8,267 bases of DNA from Acidimicrobiales bacterium (GTDB lineage Bacteria > Actinomycetota > Acidimicrobiia > Acidimicrobiales > Acidimicrobilacustridaceae): NCBI GenBank assembly GCA_023261915.1, contig JALRFT010000197.1:1-8267 (forward strand), in the 5' to 3' direction. Of this stretch, positions 1-6,060 are shown piece after piece (the first letter of the stretch is position 1; the number at the start of each line of letters is the position of its first letter). The notes beneath the pieces are model-generated. The model searched no databases. It was given only the letters and a program-made list of their open reading frames with translations, and was not told where the DNA came from. The position numbers and the translations under genes were made by a program.

Positions 1-635
1 CGTTCGGGGTCGGTCAACGACGGGAGATCAGGAGTGGTGGTCTCGGGCGCGAGGACGAGTTCGTAGGGCCAGGTCGCTGCGTCGGGAACCCACGCTCTCC
101 AGCCCGGTGTGCGACACACGAGGCGCCCGTCATCGGGCCCAGGGGCGTCGTCGCCGAGTGGGTCGTGGGTCGATTCGGCGAGGCGGGCATATTCGGCGGC
201 AGCTCGGGCCGGCACATGGTCATAGGCGTAGATCTGACCGTGGGGGTGGGCGATCGTTGCTCCCACCGCCGGTCCCCGGTTCTCAAAGACCAGGACGTAG
301 TCCACGTCGGGACGTGACCCCAGCGCCTCGCTGCGCTCGGCCCACAAGTCCACCACGGCCCGTGCTCCCTCGGGACCGAGTGAGGCGAAAGTGGCGTCGT
401 GCCGGTCGGTGTAGAGCACGACCTCGGCACGGCCGTCGGGCAGGGGTGGCCAGCGGTTGGTGAACCATCGAACGGTGTAGGGGTCGGGTGCTTCGAGTCC
501 GCCGGGGCAGAACGGGCACTGTTGTGCCGGCAGGTTCGGGCGCGCCTGTCGGCCCGCCACGATGGTCGTCCGGTCGCCGGTGAGCGCGTCGACACGTGTG
601 CTGATGTGCTCGGAGGGCGGGTGGTCACTGGACAT
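1..635 (-). CDS. galT: Galactose-1-phosphate uridylyltransferase (3' part outside window)
   Basis: Transfers UMP between UDP-glucose and galactose-1-phosphate in the cytoplasmic Leloir pathway. The first 211 residues are visible and the frame is open to the window edge; the C-terminal part, likely a third or more, is missing. Cys40-Pro-Phe-Cys43 matches the zinc cysteine pair of GalT. His79, in a Tyr-Thr-Asp-Arg-His context, fits the third zinc ligand (His115 of the E. coli enzyme). FENRG (117-121) is followed by HPHGQ (130-134), whose second histidine, His132, is the nucleophile that carries UMP. All key residues seen are intact. The ATG at 633-635 is secure because an in-frame TAG lies only three codons upstream (645-647). 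A TAGTTT box six bases before the ATG suggests leaderless expression. Divergent from the alpha/beta hydrolase. A galK partner might lie further along the minus strand but is not in view. Confidence 0.93.
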   Translation of the reverse strand, partial: MSSDHPPSEHISTRVDALTGDRTTIVAGRQARPNLPAQQCPFCPGGLEAPDPYTVRWFTNRWPPLPDGRAEVVLYTDRHDATFASLGPEGARAVVDLWAERSEALGSRPDVDYVLVFENRGPAVGATIAHPHGQIYAYDHVPARAAAEYARLAESTHDPLGDDAPGPDDGRLVCRTPGWRAWVPDAATWPYELVLAPETTTPDLPSLTDPE

Positions 636-641
636 GCCCTG

Positions 642-647
642 AAACTA
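642..647 (-). promoter_or_regulatory. Putative -10 box (TAGTTT) for leaderless galT
   Basis: On the minus strand TAGTTT fits the actinobacterial -10 consensus TAnnnT and is followed by exactly six bases (CAGGGC) and then the ATG at 635. That spacing would put the transcript start on or beside the A of the start codon. No convincing -35 was found; CCGACG at 665-670, 17 bases upstream, is only a weak candidate. There is no good Shine-Dalgarno sequence, which agrees with leaderless translation. Confidence 0.5.
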
Positions 648-671
648 CTGCGGCTACCGGCCGGCGTCGGT

Positions 672-694
672 CCGTCGCTTGACCCCAACGACGG
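672..694. promoter_or_regulatory. Small dyad in the galT / hydrolase divergent gap
   Basis: CCGTCG (672-677) and CGACGG (689-694) are a perfect 6-bp inverted repeat with an 11-base spacer, inside the 78-base gap (636-713) between the divergent genes. It lies about 20 bases upstream of the hydrolase start. It could be an operator or a short hairpin, but such dyads arise easily in GC-rich DNA and nothing else supports a function. An 8-bp palindrome CCGGCCGG (657-664) lies in the same gap. Confidence 0.15.
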
Positions 695-713
695 TGCCGG
701 TGAGGATGACCGA

Positions 714-1577
714 ATGCCTCAGGCTCAGGTCGGGAAGGTGACCCTTGATTACGAGGAGAGTGGCGACCCCACGGGGCCGGTCTTGCTCCTCGTGTCGGGA
801 CTGTCGGGTCAGCGAGTCTCGTGGGATGACGGGTTGTGTGGAGCGTTCATCGATCGCGGGTTCCGATTGGTTCGGTTCGACAACCGCGACGTGGGCCGCT
901 CGACACAGATCGAGGACCCGCGTTCGCCCATGGACCTGATTGCCGACCGCCTGTCGGGTGGAGACGCCACGCCGCCGTACGTGCTCGCCGACATGGCAGA
1001 TGACGCAGCCGGGCTCCTCGATGCGCTCGGGGTGGACGCCGCCCACGTCTTCGGCGTTTCCATGGGCGGCATGATCGCTCAGTCCTTGGCGATCGGGCAT
1101 CGCGACCGCGTCCTCTCGTTGACCTCGGTCATGTCGACCACCGGTGACCGCGACGTCGGCAAGGCCGACCCGGCGGTCTTTGCTGCCATGATCAAGCCGC
1201 TGCCCAAGGACCCCGAGGAGGCACTCGTCCACCGGATCGAGCTCGCCAAGACCATTGGGACCCCCGCACTGTTCAACGAGGAGCGGGCCCGGGAACGGGC
1301 GGTGCGGGAAGCGGCGCGTGCTGCCGACCCGCTCGGCGTGGCCCGTCAACTGCTTGCAGTTGTCAGCTCGCCCAGCCGCTCCGAGGATCTGCAGCGCCTC
1401 GACATTGCGGCTCTCGTGATCCACGGTGACCAAGACCGTCTCATCGATATCTCCGGTGGTCAGCGAACCCACGAGTGTCTGAGCGGGTCGGAGTTCATGG
1501 TGTGTGAGGGGATGGGGCACGATCTTCCCGAGCCCTACTGGGAGCCGATTGTCGATCGGGTTGCGGCATTCGCCTGA
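714..1577 (+). CDS. Alpha/beta-fold hydrolase
   Basis: A 287-residue cytoplasmic serine hydrolase of the alpha/beta-hydrolase fold. The triad can be read directly: nucleophile Ser116 in the elbow GVSMG (114-118), acid Asp241 in HGDQD (237-241), and base His269 in GMGHD (266-270). VSGLSG (27-32) fits the oxyanion-hole loop. Residues from about 140 to 220 form the variable cap. The pattern recalls RdmC-type methylesterases and related esterases or haloperoxidases, but the substrate cannot be told from sequence. The ATG at 714 was chosen because strand beta-1 begins just after it and a GGTGAGG stretch (699-705) lies at ribosome-binding distance. The frame is open back to 399, but that extension lies over galT and has no hydrolase character. 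The next gene begins 56 bases downstream on the same strand and probably shares its transcript. Confidence 0.9.
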   Translation: MPQAQVGKVTLDYEESGDPTGPVLLLVSGLSGQRVSWDDGLCGAFIDRGFRLVRFDNRDVGRSTQIEDPRSPMDLIADRLSGGDATPPYVLADMADDAAGLLDALGVDAAHVFGVSMGGMIAQSLAIGHRDRVLSLTSVMSTTGDRDVGKADPAVFAAMIKPLPKDPEEALVHRIELAKTIGTPALFNEERARERAVREAARAADPLGVARQLLAVVSSPSRSEDLQRLDIAALVIHGDQDRLIDISGGQRTHECLSGSEFMVCEGMGHDLPEPYWEPIVDRVAAFA

Positions 1578-1615
1578 TCCACCGGACGAACGGGCGAGGC
1601 CAAGTGATGATGACC

Positions 1616-1627
1616 AAGGAGGGGTGA
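1616..1627 (+). promoter_or_regulatory. Strong Shine-Dalgarno site for the racemase gene
   Basis: AAGGAGGGGTGA is almost a full match to the 16S rRNA anti-Shine-Dalgarno complement (AAGGAGGTGATC), with GGAGG 11 bases before the ATG at 1634. It is by far the best ribosome-binding site in the window and contrasts with the leaderless-type starts of several neighbours. It fits translation from within a longer hydrolase-racemase message. Confidence 0.75.
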
Positions 1628-1633
1628 AGCAAC

Positions 1634-2776
1634 ATGGGACCACTGCACGGGGTGAAGATCCTTGAGATTGCGGGAATCGGGCCGGGTCCGTTCGCCGCCA
1701 TGATGCTGGCGGACATGGGCGCCGAGGTTCTCCGGGTGGACCGGGCCGGCTCAGTGCGCGGCGGTGATCCCGCCAATCCGCCACTCGACTTGTTGGCCCG
1801 GGGCCGCCGGTCGGTTGGGGTCGACCTCAAGTCACCCGAGGGGGTCGCCCTGCTGCTCGATCTCGTTGACGGTGCCGACGGCCTGATCGAGGGATTCCGT
1901 CCGGGGGTGGCCGAGCGTCTTGGGTTCGGGCCGGACGTCTGCGCCCAGCGCAACCCGAGACTCGTCTACGGGCGGATGACCGGCTGGGGTCAGGACGGTC
2001 CCTACGCCCCCGCTGCCGGTCATGATCTCAACTACATCGCCCTGGCGGGCGCGCTCGCCCACTTCGGTCGCGCCGGGGAGCCACCGACACCCCCGATCAA
2101 TCTGGTGGGCGATTTTGGTGGTGGCGGCATGCTGATGGCCTTCGGCATGGTCTGCGGTCTGCTTGAAGCCGCCCGGTCCGGGCAGGGTCAGGTCGTTGAC
2201 GCCGCCATGGTCGACGGGGCGTCGGTGCTCATGACGATGATGTACGGCTTCGCCGCCATGGGTATCTGGAACGACGATCGGGGGACGAACCTTCTCGATA
2301 CCGGCGCTCCCTGTTACGACGTCTACGCCACCTCCGACGGCAAGTGGATCTCCATCGGATCTCTCGAGCCACAGTTCTACGCGCAGCTCCTCGAGTTGCT
2401 CGAACTCGACCCTGCGACACTTCCCCACCAGCACGATCGTTCGGCATGGCCTGAGATGAAGGAACGATTCGCCGCCATCTTCGGCTCGCGTACCCGCGAC
2501 GAATGGTGCGAGTTGTTCGAGGGAACCGACGTCTGTTTCGCACCGGTGCTGACCATGTCGGAGGCCACCCGACATCCCCACAATGTGGAACGTGGTGGCT
2601 TCGTCGAGGTTGCCGGGGTCACCCAGCCGGCCCCCGCTCCTCGTTTCAGCCGGACCGCCGCAGAGATCGCCATGCCACCCGCCCATCCCGGACAGCACAC
2701 CGATGAAGCACTCGGCGACTGGGGGATCGACGCCGATCGGCGGGCGTCATTGCGCGCCGCTGGCGCCATTGCCTGA
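1634..2776 (+). CDS. Alpha-methylacyl-CoA racemase (CoA-transferase family III fold)
   Basis: A 380-residue protein predicted to interconvert (2R)- and (2S)-methylacyl-CoA, the step that lets branched-chain fatty acyl or sterol side-chain CoA esters enter beta-oxidation. The N-terminus (GIGPGPFAAMMLADMGAEV, residues 14-32) is the family signature. The three residues known from the M. tuberculosis enzyme MCR (His126, Asp156, Glu241) are all present with one constant offset: His130 in GHDLNY, Asp160 in NLVGDFGGGG and Glu245 in GSLEPQFY. This favours a true racemase over formyl-CoA transferase or another family III CoA-transferase. Length matches the family (about 360-390). The start is fixed by the strong ribosome-binding site and by the conserved N-terminus. 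The upstream alpha/beta hydrolase could act on a related ester or thioester, but that is inference from adjacency alone. Confidence 0.93.
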   Translation: MGPLHGVKILEIAGIGPGPFAAMMLADMGAEVLRVDRAGSVRGGDPANPPLDLLARGRRSVGVDLKSPEGVALLLDLVDGADGLIEGFRPGVAERLGFGPDVCAQRNPRLVYGRMTGWGQDGPYAPAAGHDLNYIALAGALAHFGRAGEPPTPPINLVGDFGGGGMLMAFGMVCGLLEAARSGQGQVVDAAMVDGASVLMTMMYGFAAMGIWNDDRGTNLLDTGAPCYDVYATSDGKWISIGSLEPQFYAQLLELLELDPATLPHQHDRSAWPEMKERFAAIFGSRTRDEWCELFEGTDVCFAPVLTMSEATRHPHNVERGGFVEVAGVTQPAPAPRFSRTAAEIAMPPAHPGQHTDEALGDWGIDADRRASLRAAGAIA

Positions 2777-2822
2777 CACTGACACCGTCCACGCCGAGGG
2801 GTTCGGATGGGGTGAGGGCCGG

Positions 2823-2828
2823 TAACCT
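2823..2828 (+). promoter_or_regulatory. Putative -10 box (TAACCT) for leaderless PIG-L gene
   Basis: TAACCT matches TAnnnT and is followed by six bases and then the ATG at 2835. No Shine-Dalgarno sequence lies at a usable distance; the nearest purine run, GTGAGGG, is about 18 bases away. The 58-base gap after the racemase stop therefore probably holds a separate promoter. A TTCGGA at 2802-2807 is a poor -35 candidate. Confidence 0.5.
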
Positions 2829-2834
2829 GCGCCC

Positions 2835-3698
2835 ATGGCGACGTTCGTGTTCTTCCACGCTCACCCCGATGATGAGGCAATCGCCACTGGGGGGACCATG
2901 GCGCGGGCCGCGGCCCACGGTCATGACGTGGTGCTCGTCGTCGCCACCCGGGGAGAGCAGGGTGAGCCTGTCCCGGGGATCCTCAACGAGGGTGAACCGT
3001 TGTGGCAGCGACGGATCGCCGAGACCCACACCAGCGCCAAACATCTCGGGGTAAGCCGGGTGGAGTTCCTTGGCTACGAAGATTCGGGAATGATGGACGA
3101 CCCGGCCAACGACAACCCTGCCTGTTTCTGGCGCGCCGATGTTGACGAGGCAGCCGACCGGCTGGCGGCCATCCTCGCTGACGTGGATGCCGACGTTCTC
3201 ACCGTCTACGACGCCCATGGCGGCTACGGCCATCCTGACCACATCCAGGTACACCGGGTCGGTCATCTCGCGGCGTCCCGGATGCCGATCGGATCGCCGG
3301 AGCGCGGTGGGGTCTTCGAGGCCACGATGAATCGCACCCACATCACCGATTTGCTTGCGCGCCAGGCCGAACTGCTCGGCGAGGAGGGAGTGGCGGCCGA
3401 GGCGGTCGCCAACGCCGAAGCGGGGGAGCCCGACTTTGGTTCGCACGAGGACGACATCACCCACGCCATCGACGTTCGGACGACGCTCGACGCCAAACGA
3501 GCGGCCATGGCCGCCCACGCATCCCAGATCGCTCCTGACTCATTCTTCATGGCCATGCCTGAGGAAGCCTTCGCAGCCGCCTTCGGCACGGAGTGGTTCA
3601 TCCGCCCTGGCGCGCGGCGGGCGCCGGGTTCGCCGTTTGTTACCGAGCTTTTCCCCGTTCTCGGTGTTGACGAGGTCGGCACCGAGCTCGGCCGCTGA
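2835..3698 (+). CDS. PIG-L / LmbE-family zinc deacetylase (MshB/Mca-like)
   Basis: A 287-residue zinc-dependent N-deacetylase or amidase with the full family signature. HAHPDDE (8-14) supplies zinc ligands His10 and Asp13 and the general base Asp12; GGYGHPDH (129-136) supplies His133 and the zinc ligand His136. EDSGM (82-86) and the C-terminal KRAAMAAHASQ block (221-231) are also typical of the MshB/Mca/PIG-L group. MshB deacetylates GlcNAc-inositol in mycothiol synthesis; Mca cleaves mycothiol S-conjugates. GGYGHPDH resembles MshB more, while the length is nearer Mca, so the substrate is left open and a less studied PIG-L enzyme remains possible. No signal peptide, so cytoplasmic. The ATG lies directly before the first beta strand (ATFVFFHAH). 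It follows the racemase by 58 bases and is likely transcribed from its own leaderless promoter. Confidence 0.88.
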   Translation: MATFVFFHAHPDDEAIATGGTMARAAAHGHDVVLVVATRGEQGEPVPGILNEGEPLWQRRIAETHTSAKHLGVSRVEFLGYEDSGMMDDPANDNPACFWRADVDEAADRLAAILADVDADVLTVYDAHGGYGHPDHIQVHRVGHLAASRMPIGSPERGGVFEATMNRTHITDLLARQAELLGEEGVAAEAVANAEAGEPDFGSHEDDITHAIDVRTTLDAKRAAMAAHASQIAPDSFFMAMPEEAFAAAFGTEWFIRPGARRAPGSPFVTELFPVLGVDEVGTELGR

Positions 3699-3704
3699 GA
3701 CCAG

Positions 3705-3732
3705 TTCGACAGGATTCGTTGCGCGGTAGTGT
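3705..3732 (+). promoter_or_regulatory. Putative promoter for leaderless lipoprotein gene
   Basis: TTCGAC (3705-3710), a 16-base spacer and TAGTGT (3727-3732) make the best two-box promoter candidate in the window. The -10 box ends seven bases before the ATG at 3740, again the leaderless arrangement. It lies in the 41-base gap after the PIG-L stop codon. Confidence 0.5.
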
Positions 3733-3739
3733 CCACCCG

Positions 3740-4108
3740 ATGACCAGAGACGTGACAATTATGAGATTTCCCATGCTGGGCCGGAAGAGATTGATGGCAG
3801 CGACGGTGCTCGCACTGCTCGTGGTCGCTTCGGGGTGTTCGACGACGCTGAACACCGGGACACTCCAGAGTCAGCTCGCGGAGCAGATCGCCGCCCGCAT
3901 CGGGGTGCCCGCCGATGCGGTCACTGTCGTGTGCCCGACCGGGATTGCCGCCGAAGCCGGAGCGAGATCAGTGTGTTCGGCCAAGGTTGAGGGGTTCACC
4001 TACGAGGTCACCGTCGTTCAGACCAATAGCGAGGGTGCGGTGCAGTGGGATCTGAGTGAGCCCACCGAGGATGCCTCGACGACAACCTCGACGACGGCGG
4101 GCAGCTGA
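3740..4108 (+). CDS. Small secreted lipoprotein, DUF4333-like
   Basis: A 122-residue predicted lipoprotein. A basic N-region (GRKR, 14-17) and hydrophobic core (about 19-30) lead to lipobox Ala30-Ser-Gly-Cys33, so Cys33 would be lipidated on the outer face of the membrane. The mature part resembles DUF4333: a helix with QLAEQIAARIGV (45-56), then VTVVCP with Cys65, GARSVC with Cys79, and a beta-rich stretch FTYEVTVVQTNSEGAVQWDL (starting at 86). The two cysteines probably form a disulfide. The role of DUF4333 proteins is not known to me. The end is a Ser/Thr tail (112-122) encoded partly by a 12-base direct repeat. ATG 3740 is preferred over TTG 3719 because of the promoter spacing; Met8 and Met12 are possible alternatives that keep the signal peptide. 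Converges on map with 12 bases between the genes. Confidence 0.8.
   Translation: MTRDVTIMRFPMLGRKRLMAATVLALLVVASGCSTTLNTGTLQSQLAEQIAARIGVPADAVTVVCPTGIAAEAGARSVCSAKVEGFTYEVTVVQTNSEGAVQWDLSEPTEDASTTTSTTAGS
4074..4097 (+). repeat. 12-base direct repeat coding the Ser/Thr tail
   Basis: CCTCGACGAC occurs at 4074-4083 and again at 4086-4095, a period of 12 bases, coding for the Ser-Thr-Thr-Thr-Ser-Thr-Thr tail of the lipoprotein. Two units only. It may vary in copy number between relatives, as low-complexity tails often do. Confidence 0.6.
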
Positions 4109-4120
4109 GACCAGACCGGC

Positions 4121-5077
4121 TCAGTCGCCCCGGTTATCCCCCGGCAACGTCAGGATCTCGGCTCCGTCATCGGTGACCACCAGCGTGTGCTCAAACTGCG
4201 CAACCCGGCTGGAGTCGACCGTGACAGCCGTCCAGTCGTCGTCCCAGATGTCGTGGTCCCATGAACCTGCCGAGATCATCGGTTCCACGGTGAAGGTCAT
4301 TCCCGGTTCCATGATCGTTCGGGCGCGACGGTCGTAATAGTGGGGGATCTGGAGATTGGTGTGGAACTGCTCACCGATCCCGTGCCCGATGAACGCCCGC
4401 ACCACCTCGAAGCCGTTGGCTTCGGCGTGGGTCTGGATGGCCCGGCCGATCACGTTCACCGGTTCACCGGGACGAACGGCGGCGATCCCGAGCGCCGTGC
4501 ATTCCCTCGTCACCTCGATCAACCGAAGGGAGCCAGCGTCCACGGTGCCCACGGGCACCGTGAGGTTGGTGTCGCCGTGCACTCCGTCGAGGAAGATGGT
4601 GACGTCGAGGTTCACGATGTCGCCATCCTCGAGACGACGGTCATCGGGGATGCCGTGGCAGATCACTTCGTTGACCGACGTGCAGAGGCTCTTGGGAAAG
4701 CCCCGGTAGTTGAGGGGGCTCGGGTATCCCCCTCGGCGGATGCACTCCTCGTGGACGAAAGCGTCGAGTTCGTCGGTGGTGACGCCGGGCTTCACGAGCG
4801 CGGCGGCATCCCTCAGGATCTCTCCGGCGGCCCGGCCGGCACGGCGCATCCGCTCGATCACCTCGGGGGACTTCACGAGAGGCTCGTCCCAGTCCCGTGG
4901 GATGCCGCTGTCAGCGTAGGACGGTCGAGGGATCTCCGCGGGCACGGCGCGCATGGCCGAGAGTCGGCCAGGTCGCACTCGCTCGGTGCTGGCCCGATGG
5001 CAGCGCTTGAATTTGCTGCCACTGCCACACCAGCACGGGTCGTTGGGCTTCAGAACGGGAGCGACCACGGTTGTCAC
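4121..5077 (-). CDS. map: Methionine aminopeptidase type I with N-terminal SEC-C zinc motif
   Basis: Removes the initiator methionine from new proteins in the cytoplasm. Of 318 residues, about 70-312 form the pita-bread peptidase. The five metal ligands are all present: Asp158 (NLDVT), Asp169 (HGDTN), His232 (GHGIG), Glu265 (VEPM) and Glu296 (FEHT), with accessory His141 (ICHG) and His239 (FHTN). Residues 11-27 are a SEC-C motif, NDPCWCGSG...KRCH, with Cys15, Cys17, Cys26 and His27 as likely zinc ligands; this motif is known from SecA and may aid ribosome or protein contact. A linker of about 40 residues joins the two. The start is GTG at 5075-5077, six bases after a TAGACT box, just before the SEC-C motif. 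It lies 16 bases downstream of purU on the same strand, so both read-through and its own promoter are possible. Confidence 0.95.
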   Translation of the reverse strand: MTTVVAPVLKPNDPCWCGSGSKFKRCHRASTERVRPGRLSAMRAVPAEIPRPSYADSGIPRDWDEPLVKSPEVIERMRRAGRAAGEILRDAAALVKPGVTTDELDAFVHEECIRRGGYPSPLNYRGFPKSLCTSVNEVICHGIPDDRRLEDGDIVNLDVTIFLDGVHGDTNLTVPVGTVDAGSLRLIEVTRECTALGIAAVRPGEPVNVIGRAIQTHAEANGFEVVRAFIGHGIGEQFHTNLQIPHYYDRRARTIMEPGMTFTVEPMISAGSWDHDIWDDDWTAVTVDSSRVAQFEHTLVVTDDGAEILTLPGDNRGD

Positions 5078-5083
5078 CTGATC

Positions 5084-5089
5084 AGTCTA
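5084..5089 (-). promoter_or_regulatory. Putative -10 box (TAGACT) for leaderless map
   Basis: On the minus strand TAGACT fits TAnnnT and is followed by GATCAG and the GTG start at 5077. It lies in the 16-base gap between the purU stop (5094-5096) and map. An 8-bp palindrome CTGATCAG (5078-5085) covers the space between box and start. No good -35 is visible in the end of purU. Confidence 0.45.
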
Positions 5090-5093
5090 CGAG

Positions 5094-5981
5094 TCACGAG
5101 AACACGATGGTGCGGTCACCGGCAATGATGACCCGATGCTCGAGGTGGGCGGCCACAGCACTGGCGAGCACCGCAACCTCGAGTTCCCGGCCCCGGCGGA
5201 CGAAATCCTCCACCGTGTCGCGGTGACTCACGCGCCCGACACCCTGGGCGATGATCGGACCGGCGTCGAGCTCGGCGGTCACGTAGTGGGCAGTGGCACC
5301 AATCACCTTGACCCCCCGGGCGTGGGCTTGTCGGTAGGGATCGGACCCGGCGAACGCCGGCAGGAACGAGTGATGGATGTTGATGCAGCGTCCCGCCCAT
5401 CGCTCACAGAATTCCGGCGACAGCACCTGCATGTAGCGGGCCAGTACCACGAGGTCCGTGTCGGCGGCGACGAGGTGTTCCTCGAGCTGGGCCTCCTGGA
5501 TTGAACGGCCTGCGTCCCCAATGGGCAGGTGGTGGAACGGGACCTCGAACCACGAGGTGAGCTCGGCGGCATCAGGATGATTGCTGGCGACCAGCACGGG
5601 TTCCATGGGCAGTTCGCCCGCCCGGTAGCGGTGCAACAGATCGACGAGGCAGTGCTCCTGACGGGAAGTGAGGATGGCGACCCGCAGGGGACGGTCCGAC
5701 TCGTGGAACTCCACGCTCATGTTCAAGTCATCGGCGACGGGCCCGAATGCTGTGGCAAGGTCCTCGGCGGCGACGTCGAGGTTGTCGAGCTCAATGACCA
5801 GACGTTGGAAGAACTGGTTCGAGGATCGATCGGTGTGCTGTTGGGCGTCGACGATGTTGCCACCGTGGTCGGCAATGAAGCCGGCCACCGCAGCGACGAT
5901 GCCGGGTGCGTCGGGGCACTGCAGCAACAAGACCCCGGTGCGGGGGTCGCGGCGGTCAGTGGGGTTGGGACGGTGGACCAT
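5094..5981 (-). CDS. purU: Formyltetrahydrofolate deformylase
   Basis: Hydrolyses 10-formyl-tetrahydrofolate to formate and tetrahydrofolate, balancing the cytoplasmic one-carbon pool. The 295-residue length is normal. An N-terminal ACT domain (about 16-92; LLLQCPDAPGIVAAVAGFIADHGGNI) is the likely regulatory part, for methionine/glycine sensing as in E. coli PurU. A formyltransferase-type catalytic domain follows (about 98-280). The catalytic set is present: Asn201 and His203 in INIHHSFLPAF and Asp239 in TAELDAGPII, with the same 38-residue Asn-Asp spacing as PurN. The ACT domain separates it from PurN. The ATG at 5979-5981 leaves a short polar lead before the ACT domain. Divergent from the MhuD-like gene across 79 bases; map follows 16 bases downstream. 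Confidence 0.95.
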   Translation of the reverse strand: MVHRPNPTDRRDPRTGVLLLQCPDAPGIVAAVAGFIADHGGNIVDAQQHTDRSSNQFFQRLVIELDNLDVAAEDLATAFGPVADDLNMSVEFHESDRPLRVAILTSRQEHCLVDLLHRYRAGELPMEPVLVASNHPDAAELTSWFEVPFHHLPIGDAGRSIQEAQLEEHLVAADTDLVVLARYMQVLSPEFCERWAGRCINIHHSFLPAFAGSDPYRQAHARGVKVIGATAHYVTAELDAGPIIAQGVGRVSHRDTVEDFVRRGRELEVAVLASAVAAHLEHRVIIAGDRTIVFS

Positions 5982-5990
5982 GGCGCCCCG

Positions 5991-5996
5991 AGGCTA
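5991..5996 (-). promoter_or_regulatory. Putative -10 box (TAGCCT) for purU
   Basis: On the minus strand TAGCCT fits TAnnnT and ends nine bases before the ATG at 5981, slightly further than the other boxes here, so the message would be leaderless or have a leader of only a few bases. No Shine-Dalgarno-like sequence is present between box and start. No good -35 was found. Confidence 0.4.
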
Positions 5997-6009
5997 GCGG
6001 TGCCCGACT

Positions 6010-6049
6010 GGGGGACCCACCGGGTTGGAGGTCACCCCCGAATGTGGGG
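6010..6049. promoter_or_regulatory. G-run/C-run dyads between purU and the MhuD-like gene
   Basis: GGGGG (6010-6014), CCCCC (6035-6039) and GGGG (6046-6049) can pair in two exclusive ways: a larger imperfect hairpin, also using ACC/GGT at 6015-6017 and 6030-6032, or a small CCCC-N6-GGGG hairpin just before the MhuD-like start. It may be an operator or 5' leader structure for either divergent gene. In DNA this GC-rich the pairing may be chance, so confidence is low. Confidence 0.15.
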
Positions 6050-6060
6050 ATGATGGAGGT

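Noticed and set aside
399..713. In-frame open extension of the alpha/beta hydrolase upstream of ATG 714
   Set aside because: It lies antisense over the galT 5' region, carries no hydrolase features, and the fold begins right after Met at 714.
1604..1627. Tiny leader frame GTG-ATG-ATG... of seven codons ending in TGA before the racemase
   Set aside because: It overlaps the strong ribosome-binding site and has none of its own; no sign of a regulatory leader peptide.
654..1784. Long open frame of 376 codons on the minus strand
   Set aside because: It is antisense to the hydrolase, whose triad and family motifs are intact; low-complexity, Arg/Gly-rich translation is typical of a GC-rich shadow.
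1832..2698. Minus-strand open frame of 288 codons inside the racemase gene
   Set aside because: It shadows a well-supported racemase and its translation shows no recognisable domain.
4105..4124. CTGAG...CTCAG inverted repeat at the lipoprotein/map junction, and CTGACTCAG at 6801-6809, as terminators
   Set aside because: The symmetry comes mostly from two TGA stop codons facing each other; stems are five bases or less with no T-run.
4340..5128. Plus-strand open frame of 262 codons across map
   Set aside because: Antisense to a gene with all five metal ligands; the translation resembles no family and is a product of GC-rich third positions.
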